From contig JAKITW010000001.1 of assembly GCA_021647905.1 (NCBI GenBank), forward strand, positions 30,052 through 94,051: a stretch of 64,000 nt of DNA, read 5' to 3'. The position numbers were made by a program, and so were the translations under genes. The notes beneath the pieces were generated by a model. That model did no database searches. It was not told the origin of the DNA and worked only from the letters and a program-made list of their open reading frames with translations. Shown here piece after piece: positions 15,122-22,739 of this stretch; the stretch's first letter is position 1; each line of letters begins with the position of its first letter. Origin of the DNA: Desulfobacterales bacterium (GTDB taxonomy: Bacteria > Desulfobacterota > Desulfobulbia > Desulfobulbales > BM004).

Positions 15122-17035
15122 CTATTCCTCGTCGGCAACTATTTTTATCAGCTTGTCGCCGGGCTGAACCGCGTCGCCCAGCTTGGCAAAGATCTCCATC
15201 ACCGTGCCTTCGACAGTGCTGGTGATCGGGGTCTGCATCTTCATTGCTTCCAGGACCAGCAGCCGGTCGCCCACGGCCACCACCTGGTCTTCCTTGACCT
15301 GGATCTCGCACACATTGGCCCCGAACGGGGCGCGGATATCGCCGGACCTGGCCAGCTTTTCGATTTCTGCCTTGTTCAGCGCCGGTTCAGCGGCGGCAGC
15401 GCCCTCCCGGGCCTCTTCCTGGAAGACAAAGGAGCGCTGGTGGTGGTCCAGGTTGAGATAGATGTTGGACTCGGTGCCGTCCTCGCTCTTCTGCTTGGGT
15501 CCGATCTCAATGATATGCTCCTTGCCGTAATGGTCGGTGAACTTCAGGGTCTCGCCCAGCTTGAAGCCGCCCCGGCGCAGGAAGATGCTCGGCGGCAGCA
15601 CGTAACTGCGGCCGAACTTCTCCTCGAACTTGAAGAAGTTCACTGCATCGTTGGGATGCTGGAGATAGGTGACCAACTGCTGGTCAGTGGGCGCGCGGCC
15701 CAGCCTGACGGCAAGGTTCTCCCTTTCTTTTTCAATATCAATATCCTCGATATCGGCAACATTGTCTTGCTCGTCAAGGAGCTTGCGCCAGTCAGAGCCG
15801 AACACCTTTTCATAGATCCAGTCCGCCGGTTGATAGAAGGGAAAGGGGCCGTACTTGCCCAGCAGCAGGTTCTTCAGGTCGCCGGACGGGTTGCCGTAGC
15901 GTTCCCCGCCCAGCACGTTGCTCACCGCAGTGGTCCAGAGGATCTGCGAACCCGGGGTCACGCTCCACCAGTTGCCCAGCTCGATCTGCACCCTGGGCAG
16001 TTCCTTGTGGAGGATCTCCGGCATCTTGTCCAGGAACTTGCCCTTGACCGCCTGCTCGAAACTGGAGCCCATGGCGCCGCCCGGCAGCTTGTGAATCTGC
16101 ACGGTGGGTGAAAAGCCCTTGAACTGGGACTCAAAGTACTCGTAATGCTCCCGTTCGTTGCGCAGCACCTCCGAGGTTTCGATCACCGCCTTTTCGTCCA
16201 GACCTATTGCGGTCTTGCCATGGTCTTTCAGGGTATGGACCACTGACAGGATCGGCGGCGGACCGTAGTAACCGGTAAAGGCATGGTCGGTGGCATCGAC
16301 AATGGTGGCGCCGTTCAGGACCGCGGCGGTGATCCGGCCGATGTCGTTGCCGTCGGTGTTGTGGCCGTGGTAGTGGACAACCAGGTCCGGGTATTTCTGC
16401 TTGATCGCCGCGACCAGGTCGCCGATCCGTTTCGGGGTGCCCAGGCCGCCGTGGTTCTTGATACAGAGCAGGATCTCGTTGCCGGTGACCTCAAGGATCT
16501 CGCCCACCTTGCCGACATAATAGGCATCGGTGTGTTCCGGGCCGGTGGAGAAGCAGATCGAGGGCTCCAGGATCTTGCCTGCCTTCTGCACCTCCTCGAA
16601 TACCGCCTGCATGTTGGGGACGTGGTTCATGAAGTCAAAGACCCGCCACACATCCACGTACTTGGCAAACTCCCTGACCACCAGCCGGATAACGTTCTGG
16701 GGATAGGGACGGTAGCCGAACAGGTTCACCCCCCGGCACAGGGTCTGGAACATGGTGTCAGGCATCTTTTCCCGCAGCAGTTCCAGCTTGAGGAAGGGGT
16801 CGACCTGCTTGCGGAGGATGTCCACGTGGATGGAGGCCCCGCCGCTGATCTCCAGGGAAAAATATCTGGAACGTTCCCGGGCCGGGGCGGCCAGCAGGTC
16901 GGTATGCAGCAGGATCCGGTTCTTGAAATCGGACTGGGACATGTCACGGGTGGTATTGGTGACATAATATCCGTCGGCCCGGCGGAATATATCCAGGACC
17001 TCGGTAATACTCATGCCTTGAACTATCTGTTCCAT
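15122..17035 (-). CDS. Biotin-dependent carboxyltransferase subunit with C-terminal biotinyl domain (pyruvate/oxaloacetate carboxylase B-like)
   Basis: 637-aa carboxyltransferase TIM barrel plus a biotin carrier domain. Transfers CO2 from carboxybiotin to a 2-oxo acid, probably pyruvate, forming oxaloacetate. The CT domain carries IKNHGG (Lys193) and HYHGHNTDGN (His221/His223 metal ligands). The family motif RDAHQS is here RDMSQS (residues 30-35). The C-terminal biotinyl domain has LEAMKMQ with the biotinylated Lys at about 599. The partner biotin carboxylase gene lies 135 bp upstream on the same strand. Because of the altered motif, the acceptor substrate (pyruvate, oxaloacetate decarboxylation, 2-oxoglutarate) should be regarded as open. 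Confidence 0.88.
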   Translation of the reverse strand: MEQIVQGMSITEVLDIFRRADGYYVTNTTRDMSQSDFKNRILLHTDLLAAPARERSRYFSLEISGGASIHVDILRKQVDPFLKLELLREKMPDTMFQTLCRGVNLFGYRPYPQNVIRLVVREFAKYVDVWRVFDFMNHVPNMQAVFEEVQKAGKILEPSICFSTGPEHTDAYYVGKVGEILEVTGNEILLCIKNHGGLGTPKRIGDLVAAIKQKYPDLVVHYHGHNTDGNDIGRITAAVLNGATIVDATDHAFTGYYGPPPILSVVHTLKDHGKTAIGLDEKAVIETSEVLRNEREHYEYFESQFKGFSPTVQIHKLPGGAMGSSFEQAVKGKFLDKMPEILHKELPRVQIELGNWWSVTPGSQILWTTAVSNVLGGERYGNPSGDLKNLLLGKYGPFPFYQPADWIYEKVFGSDWRKLLDEQDNVADIEDIDIEKERENLAVRLGRAPTDQQLVTYLQHPNDAVNFFKFEEKFGRSYVLPPSIFLRRGGFKLGETLKFTDHYGKEHIIEIGPKQKSEDGTESNIYLNLDHHQRSFVFQEEAREGAAAAEPALNKAEIEKLARSGDIRAPFGANVCEIQVKEDQVVAVGDRLLVLEAMKMQTPITSTVEGTVMEIFAKLGDAVQPGDKLIKIVADEE

Positions 17036-17170
17036 GTTGATTCCTTCCTTCTATAGTTATCTGCAAGTCGCCACAAAGTGCCGGACTCGTCATGCCGGAG
17101 TGACGCCTTTCATTATTTCGTTGTGCCCGGCCGGTACGGTCCCGCCCTGCCGGTTATATTTCCCGTGCCC

Positions 17171-18613
17171 TTAGATGGCATAGGGGTTTTCCTGCTTAAA
17201 ATGGATCTCCGCGATCAGCCGGGCCAGTTTGTTGGCCTCGTTGTCATCGTCCTGATAGTTGACCAGGTCCGGATGGGTGTCGATAAAGGAGGTGTCAAAG
17301 TCCCCTTTTCTGAAATCCGGGTCGTCGATCAGATTCAGGTAGTAGGGGATGGTGGTCTTGGGCCCGGCGACAACGTAGTTGCGCAGGCAGCGGCGCAGCC
17401 GGTCCACGGTCTCGTTCCAGCTGAAGCCGTGTACCGTCAGTTTGACCAGCAGGGAGTCGTAAACCTCGGGGATGGTAAAACCCTGGTAGACGAAGCCGTC
17501 CAGCCGGACGCCGTAGCCGCCCGGCGAGCGGTAGACGGTCACCGTCTTGCCGCCTTCGGGCATGAAGTTGTTCTGGGGGTCCTCGGCATTGATCCGCATC
17601 TCAATGGCAAAGCCGCGGATCTGGACATCGTCCTGGGAAAAGGCCAGTTTTTTGCCCAGGGCCAGTTTGATCTGGGTGCGGACGATATCAATGCCAGTGA
17701 CCATCTCGGTGACCGTATGTTCCACCTGAACCCGGGTGTTGATCTCCATGAAGTAGAAGTTCATCTCCCGGTCCACCAGGAATTCCACGGTGCCGGCATT
17801 GGTGTAGTTGGCGGCCCGGGCCGCCTTGACCGCGGTTTCGCAGATCCGGTTAATGAGTTCCTGGTCCTGGATCAGCGATGGGGCGATTTCCACCAGCTTC
17901 TGGTTGCGACGCTGGATCGAACAGTCGCGGGTGCCGAGGTGGACCGTGGTGCCGTAGTTATCGGCAATGATCTGCACCTCCACATGCTTGGGATTAAGCA
18001 CTACCTTTTCAAGGAAAAGGGCGTCATTGTTAAAGGCGGCCCTGGCCTCGGCCCGGGCCATGGGTATTTCCTCGATCAGCTGCTTTTCGTCATCCACCCG
18101 GCGGATGCCGCGGCCGCCGCCGCCGGCCTTGGCCTTGAGCATCACCGGGTAGCCGTGCGTATCGGCAAAGGCCTTGGCCTCGGCAACGCCCTGGTCGCCA
18201 CCGGCCAGTTCCCGGGTACCGGGCACCATCGGGATATCGGCTTCGGCCATGATCCGCCGGGCCATGACCTTGTCGCCCAGGCTGCTGATTACCTCGGGGC
18301 TGGGGCCGATAAAGGTGATGCCGTTCTCCTCGCAGGCCCTGGCAAAGTCCGGGTTTTCGGCCAGAAAACCGTAGCCGGGATGGATGGCGTCGGCCCCGGC
18401 TTTCTTGGCCGCCTTGATTACCTTGTCAATGTTCAGGTAGTCGCTGCGGGGGCCGTCGCCCAGCCAGATCGCCTCGTCAGCCACCCGGATATGCAGGGCC
18501 TCGCTGTCCGGTGTTTCATAGATTGCTACGGCGTTATAACCAAGCTCCTGGATGGCCCTGATGATCCGCAGGGCGATCTCGCCTCGATTGGCAACCAAAA
18601 TTTTTTTCTTCAA
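17171..18613 (-). CDS. Biotin carboxylase subunit of a two-subunit acyl/pyruvate carboxylase
   Basis: 480-aa ATP-grasp enzyme that carboxylates biotin using ATP and bicarbonate. Segments: KILVANRGEIALRIIRA, HPGYGFLAENPDFA, the glycine-rich ATP loop KAKAGGGGRGIRRV, VEVQIIADNYG, RDCSIQRRNQKLVE and EINTRVQVEHTVTEMVTG. The start is TTG at 18613, supported by GAGGG seven bases upstream and by family alignment (KKKILVANRGEIA). The carboxyltransferase-biotinyl subunit follows downstream, so the pair resembles the two-subunit pyruvate carboxylases of archaea and several anaerobes rather than a fused enzyme. Confidence 0.94.
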   Translation of the reverse strand: MKKKILVANRGEIALRIIRAIQELGYNAVAIYETPDSEALHIRVADEAIWLGDGPRSDYLNIDKVIKAAKKAGADAIHPGYGFLAENPDFARACEENGITFIGPSPEVISSLGDKVMARRIMAEADIPMVPGTRELAGGDQGVAEAKAFADTHGYPVMLKAKAGGGGRGIRRVDDEKQLIEEIPMARAEARAAFNNDALFLEKVVLNPKHVEVQIIADNYGTTVHLGTRDCSIQRRNQKLVEIAPSLIQDQELINRICETAVKAARAANYTNAGTVEFLVDREMNFYFMEINTRVQVEHTVTEMVTGIDIVRTQIKLALGKKLAFSQDDVQIRGFAIEMRINAEDPQNNFMPEGGKTVTVYRSPGGYGVRLDGFVYQGFTIPEVYDSLLVKLTVHGFSWNETVDRLRRCLRNYVVAGPKTTIPYYLNLIDDPDFRKGDFDTSFIDTHPDLVNYQDDDNEANKLARLIAEIHFKQENPYAI

Positions 18614-19053
18614 AACAATCCCTCAAGCCATGGATATTGATATTGCAGAGTTGCGGTTTCTTTTTGATTGTTACAGTTGTGCCTTGACGTTCGAGATGGT
18701 GTGGAAAGGATATCGCCACCACCCGAGCGCCTGGATAAACCCCTTTTAAAAACGATCCGTGGAACTGCGGAATCTAAAAGAAGGAGACACGGGATATGCT
18801 CATGGAGTCGCCCTGTATGACGGTATTCATGTCGGGACAACTCTTTAACTCTAGCATAGAGTCGGCCGCCGGGCAAGAAAAAGGTGGCAGCGATTCGTTT
18901 GAAGCGGTTATCGTTGATAATATTAATGCAAAAAAAAACTGTACAGCCCTGGAAAGTATGGTAAGAAAGACACACTAGTTTTCACCTTAAGACCGATCTT
19001 AATGTAGCCATATCAGGAAACTATCCTAAAAAAAGAAGCAGTGGAGGCGCAAA
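18614..19053. other. Intergenic region between divergent carboxylase and pilin genes
   Basis: 440 bp that should hold the promoters of the carboxylase operon (leftward) and the pilin gene (rightward). A 60-codon open frame at 18796-18978 has a plausible AAGGAG, but its sequence has no domain-like features and I do not call it a gene. No repeat family or hairpin-terminator was seen. Confidence 0.5.
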
Positions 19054-19449
19054 ATGGTCAAGAACGCGAGAGGTTTTACCCTGATTGAGCTGATCATGGT
19101 TATTGTAATCCTGGGTCTTCTGGCCGTGGTGGCCATCCCCAAGTATCAGAACCTGCGCACCGAAGCAGCCCGGGCCTCGGCCGACGGGGTCTATGGCGCG
19201 GCCCAGGCCGCGGCGGCGATCAACTTCGCCACCCGGCTGGTGAGCGCCAGCCAGGCCACTGCGATCACCAATGCCACCACCCTGTTTTCCGCCATGGATG
19301 GGACCCCGGAAGGATGGACCTACGGCTCCAGCACCCGGATCACCGCCAGCCTGGCCGGCACCACCTATACCATCAATATTGCCACCACCGAGGATCCCGG
19401 CGGCAGCACCCCACCGACCCGCAAGGCGGTTCTTCACAAGGACTGGTAA
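19054..19449 (+). CDS. Type IV pilin-like (prepilin) protein
   Basis: 131-aa prepilin. The leader MVKNARG is cut by prepilin peptidase before Phe8; FTLIE puts the invariant Glu at mature position +5, followed by the hydrophobic helix LIMVIVILGLLAVVAIPKY. The rest is a small, Ala/Thr-rich globular region with no disulfide-forming cysteine pair. GGAGG lies just before the ATG. It converges with a TMTC-like membrane protein (gap 29 bp) and is near the MSHA-type operon, so it is a candidate major or minor pilin of that system, possibly glycosylated on its many Ser/Thr residues (inference). Confidence 0.93.
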   Translation: MVKNARGFTLIELIMVIVILGLLAVVAIPKYQNLRTEAARASADGVYGAAQAAAAINFATRLVSASQATAITNATTLFSAMDGTPEGWTYGSSTRITASLAGTTYTINIATTEDPGGSTPPTRKAVLHKDW

Positions 19450-19478
19450 CCGCCAGCTGATTTTTTTATTCTTGCCGG

Positions 19479-21470
19479 CTAGTTGGCCGGGATCAAGGAA
19501 GACAGGGGAGACGGCTCTTGCCTGAGCCGGACTCCCCTTTGTTTCAGGAATCTCCGGATGGCCTCGGCCCCTTCATTGTCACCGCCCGCTTTCAGCATCC
19601 GCTGGAGCTGGGTCCAGGCAAAGTAGTTCTGCGGAAACAGCCTGGTGATCTCCAGGTAGGTCTGGTAGGCCTGTTCGATTTCATTGGCCAGGATAAATAC
19701 CCGGGCCAGTTCCAGCCGCAGTTTCAACTGCCGGTCGAGCAGTCCGGCCGACTCTTGTTGGATTGCCTCCTGCAATACAGCCGCCGCCTCGGGGAATTTT
19801 TTTTCAACGGTCAGGATATCGGCCTCCAGGATCTCCGCCTCAAAGGCGTGTCCGTCCAGGGTCTTGAGCTGGTTGATCAGGTCGCGCAGTTCTTCTTCCC
19901 GCCCCTGGCGCAACAGAATCTGGCCGATGAAGAGATAGCTGTGGCGGAAGGCGCCATGGTCGGCGAGCAATTTCCTGAACACGTCCAGCGCCTCATTGAA
20001 CCGCTTTTCCAGAAACAGGGCCGTGCCCAGGTTGTAGAGTACGATTTTCCGGTCCGTATCCGTTTCAGCCGCAACAAGGGCCTGGTTGAATATCTCGATT
20101 GCCGCGGCCGGGTCACCGCCGTCGGTGAGCGCGGCGCCCTTGTTGTTCAAGGCCCGGGCCGGCGCGGCGCCGCGTTCCAGGTCAACGGCCCAGAACTGTT
20201 CCGCCCGGTTCCATTCGTCATTCCTGGTAATGGTCCAGAATGACCAGAGCGCCAGGAGGAGCAGGAGCGCCACCCCTGACCTGCGCAGGGATCTGGGGGA
20301 GACCATTGAGAGCCCGGCCGGGACCAGGAAGGCGGAGGGCAGGTAGAGCCGGTGGATAAAGGCCAGTTCCAGGTTGGCAAAGGTCGATTCCACGGCCAGG
20401 GCAAGAAAGAAGAAGAGGATTCCAAATCCCGGGAGCGGCCGGCAAAGGCGAACACGCCAGGCCAGGCCACAGGCCCCGAGCATGGCAAGCAGTCCGGGCA
20501 GGGTGGTCCAGGGGCTGAACAGGCTGCGGGAGACCAGCGGATCATAGGCAAGGTGCAGCCGGGAGGGCAGCGGCAGAAGATAGAGGCCCAGGTAATGCCA
20601 GACGATTCGCCACTGGGTCATGACCCGCTCCCAGGGGCTGAAGTTCCGGCCGGGATAGGTGGCGAACCAGTCCGGCAGCCTTTCCAGGAAGATGAGTCCC
20701 GGGATCAGTGCGGCCAGCAGTCCGATGATTACGATAAACCGATATTGTTTGGCCCTGGGAGACGGCCCGATGATCGCATCGAGCAGGAGCAGGGCCAGGG
20801 GCAGGGTGAGCACGATCTCCTTGCTGGCCAGGCCGAGCAGGAAACAGGCCCCGATCAGGAACCAGGCAGTGACCAGGGACAATGATTTCCGGCGCCAGCA
20901 GAGAAAGATCAGGATAGCCGCCAGGTAGAACAGGGTGGCCAGGCCGGTCATCCGCTGGACAATATAGGTCACGGCCTGGGTCTGCACCGGGTTCAGGGCC
21001 CAGAGCGCCGCTGACCAGAAAGCAAGGGCGGAGCGGAAGGCGTGGTCAATGGTTTTGTCTGACAACGGCGAGGTGGTTGCCAGGGGAAAGATCAGGATAA
21101 TCCGGTAGAGGAGCAGGCAGTTGATCAGGTGCAGGCCGATATTGAACAGGTGATAGCCAAGCACGTTGAGGCCGTCCAGCCAGTAGTTGACCGCAAAGGA
21201 GAGCATGGCCACCACCCGGCTCGACGAGACCGGCGAGTGCAGGGCCTTGATGATCTCGGTGAAGTTCTGCGGATGGACCGCCTGGTTTTCAATGATATTG
21301 GGGAAATCGTCAAAAACAAAGGGCGCCCCCAGGGAGGGATAGTAGGCCAGGCAGATAAAGGCGGCCAGAACCAGGCCATGGAGGATCTCAACCCGGCCCG
21401 GGGTTGCCGGGAACAGAGGCGCCCTGGCAAGGGCGGGCATGCTGGCGGCATTTTTTTCGGAGTGAGTCAT
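19479..21470 (-). CDS. TMTC-like multi-pass membrane protein with C-terminal TPRs (candidate O-glycosyltransferase)
   Basis: 663 aa from ATG 21470 (MTHSEKNAASM). A longer frame to 21578 reads through heptad-repeat-like spacer and is rejected. About ten membrane segments (for example GLVLAAFICLAYYPSL, FILFFFLALAV-like stretches) include the luminal-loop motif FVFDDFPNIIEN and the segment ALNPVQTQAVTYIVQRMTGLATLFY, typical of the TMTC/DUF1736 lineage of GT-C-fold O-mannosyltransferase-like proteins. The last 250 residues form tetratricopeptide repeats (ALNNKGAALTDGGDPAAAIEIFNQAL and following). Position tail-to-tail with a Ser/Thr-rich pilin suggests pilin glycosylation, which is inference. Confidence 0.8.
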   Translation of the reverse strand: MTHSEKNAASMPALARAPLFPATPGRVEILHGLVLAAFICLAYYPSLGAPFVFDDFPNIIENQAVHPQNFTEIIKALHSPVSSSRVVAMLSFAVNYWLDGLNVLGYHLFNIGLHLINCLLLYRIILIFPLATTSPLSDKTIDHAFRSALAFWSAALWALNPVQTQAVTYIVQRMTGLATLFYLAAILIFLCWRRKSLSLVTAWFLIGACFLLGLASKEIVLTLPLALLLLDAIIGPSPRAKQYRFIVIIGLLAALIPGLIFLERLPDWFATYPGRNFSPWERVMTQWRIVWHYLGLYLLPLPSRLHLAYDPLVSRSLFSPWTTLPGLLAMLGACGLAWRVRLCRPLPGFGILFFFLALAVESTFANLELAFIHRLYLPSAFLVPAGLSMVSPRSLRRSGVALLLLLALWSFWTITRNDEWNRAEQFWAVDLERGAAPARALNNKGAALTDGGDPAAAIEIFNQALVAAETDTDRKIVLYNLGTALFLEKRFNEALDVFRKLLADHGAFRHSYLFIGQILLRQGREEELRDLINQLKTLDGHAFEAEILEADILTVEKKFPEAAAVLQEAIQQESAGLLDRQLKLRLELARVFILANEIEQAYQTYLEITRLFPQNYFAWTQLQRMLKAGGDNEGAEAIRRFLKQRGVRLRQEPSPLSSLIPAN

Positions 21471-21585
21471 AGGTTCAGAAATCAGAAGCCGGAATACAGA
21501 GGATGGAGGACAGAGGACCTGCCTTCGCATAAAGCTTCGGTGGGCAGGCAGAGGACGGAAAGTCTCTATTCGTATCATCTATACT

Positions 21586-21709
21586 GTAACTATTCAGCAG
21601 TGCCTCAGATGTGCGCAAGCAGGGTGGAGAACTATAGTTTGCTATGTGAGCCGGCCTGATCGCGCGCAGGTAAGCGTAGACTCCGGGTGGGGTGCTGCTG
21701 AATAGTTAC
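21586..21709 (+). mobile_element. 124-bp relative of the IS66-like MITE with perfect terminal inverted repeats
   Basis: Ends GTAACTATTCAGCAG and CTGCTGAATAGTTAC are perfect 15-bp inverted repeats and differ from the 154-bp elements at matching positions on both sides. Interior shares GTGCGCAAGCAGG and CTATGTGAGCCGGCCTGATCG with them, plus an extra block of about 15 bp near the right end. It corresponds to the inner part of the 154-bp element, starting at that element's internal end-like sequence. No 8-bp target duplication is seen (flanks TCTATACT and GTTTAATA). Confidence 0.75.
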
Positions 21710-21711
21710 GT

Positions 21712-22182
21712 TTAATATATCTGGTCGCTGGACAGGCCGAGCACGGCCTTGTCCAGCTTTTTCCGGCTGATGATCCCGTAGCCGCGCACAATCCGCATCT
21801 CAAAGCTGTTGCTGGCCTTCAACTCCTCGCGGACATGGGAGGAGAGCACCTTTTTCATCATCGCGGTCTCGTGATCGAGCACATACCGGTTCATGGCCAG
21901 GGAAAACCCGTTGATATCGTCATACACGGTTATCACGATCCGGTTAAGCCTGGTCACCTTGCCGTAATGGGCCATCAGTTCACGGCGGGAGTCGAACTCC
22001 TCCTCGTTCATCCACAGGCCCAGGTAGGTCTCCGTGATCTTGAAACCGTGTTTGTGGGTGATCATATAAGACCAGAGCTTGTAGTTCTCCAGCTCAATGA
22101 AGCGGATGGAGGTCCGGTTGTCCCTGGTCTGCAGCAGACATTTCACCAGCTTCTGGGACTTGATATGGCTTGGGTCAATCAT
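21712..22182 (-). CDS. Conserved-looking hypothetical protein
   Basis: 156-aa soluble protein that I do not recognise. It has a balanced charged composition and no signal peptide or membrane segment. Noteworthy parts are LVKCLLQTRDNRTSIRFIELENYKLW, GFKITETYLGLWMNEEEFDSRREL and MRIVRGYGIISRKKLDKAVLGL. AGAGG precedes the ATG. It is sandwiched between the 124-bp element, which abuts its stop codon, and MITE copy 2, about 90 bp upstream of its start, so its expression context may have been rearranged. Confidence 0.65.
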   Translation of the reverse strand: MIDPSHIKSQKLVKCLLQTRDNRTSIRFIELENYKLWSYMITHKHGFKITETYLGLWMNEEEFDSRRELMAHYGKVTRLNRIVITVYDDINGFSLAMNRYVLDHETAMMKKVLSSHVREELKASNSFEMRIVRGYGIISRKKLDKAVLGLSSDQIY

Positions 22183-22274
22183 GACAACCTCTAAAACTAA
22201 ATTTTTTACCGCGGTGAATCCAGGCTTTTCGGAGTCTCATTTAATTCGCTTACCTGCGAGTTTATCTTTCTCTT

Positions 22275-22428
22275 GTAACCGTTCACCAGGGGTTACAAAT
22301 TTACGGAAACCACCGGCCTGTAAGCGTTTACCAGGGCCACGGATTCGTGCAAGCAGGCCGGCGAATCTATAGTATGCCTATGTGAGCCGGCCTGATCGTG
22401 CGAAGATGGGGTGCTGGTGAACGCTTAC
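22275..22428 (+). mobile_element. IS66-like MITE, copy 2 (154 bp)
   Basis: Ends GTAACCGTTCACCAG and CTGGTGAACGCTTAC. The perfect 8-bp target duplication TTTCTCTT lies at 22267-22274 and 22429-22436. Same length and orientation as copies 1 and 3, with only scattered substitutions. Confidence 0.92.
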
Positions 22429-22579
22429 TTTCTCTTTATATCCGTCATTCGTAAACATTCAGTAAACCCCTCCTATCGGGAAAGGGGTCTTCTTCTACCG
22501 ACGGCCGCTCCATTGAGAAGGGCTGACCTGTTCATAAACAGGCTATCAAGCAGGAACTCGCTTCGCCGCGGCGGCGATT

Positions 22580-22725
22580 CGGAAGCCATAAGCATATCCT
22601 GCCGAAGTTGTTTCAATTTCCGCTTTTGCCGTCACGGCCGCGGCTCAGGGTCCGCTACACCGTTCGGTATAAGAAAACCCCTTTCCCGGTCCAACCTCAA
22701 ACGTACGGGGTTTATCGAAACCTTA
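22580..22725 (+). repeat. Dispersed repeat R3, copy A
   Basis: 146-bp unit running from CGGAAGCCATAAGCATATC to GGGGTTTATCGAAACCTTA. The inverted partner at 32424-32567 differs at about seven positions. Both copies face the pilus operon with the same end. No open frame or terminal inverted repeat recognised. Confidence 0.85.
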
Positions 22726-22739
22726 GCGTCATTCGGTCT

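Larger units (their letters stand above)
22183..22739. other. Repeat-packed intergenic region
   Basis: 557 bp without a gene. It holds MITE copy 2 (22275-22428), a short fragment similar to repeat R3 in the opposite orientation (about 22459-22510, with GTAAACCCC, CGGGAAAGGGGT and TTCTT in common) and a full R3 copy (22580-22725) ending 14 bp from the stop of the MshG-like gene. Confidence 0.65.

Noticed and set aside
13843..15138. 431-codon minus-strand open frame
   Set aside because: Antisense to three genes with recognised families (DarP-like, PPC, CBM48).
17078..18640. 520-codon plus-strand open frame
   Set aside because: Antisense shadow of the biotin carboxylase gene.
18796..18978. 60-codon frame with an AAGGAG upstream
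   Set aside because: No family resemblance, no membrane or signal feature, and it lies in a divergent promoter region. Chance cannot be excluded.
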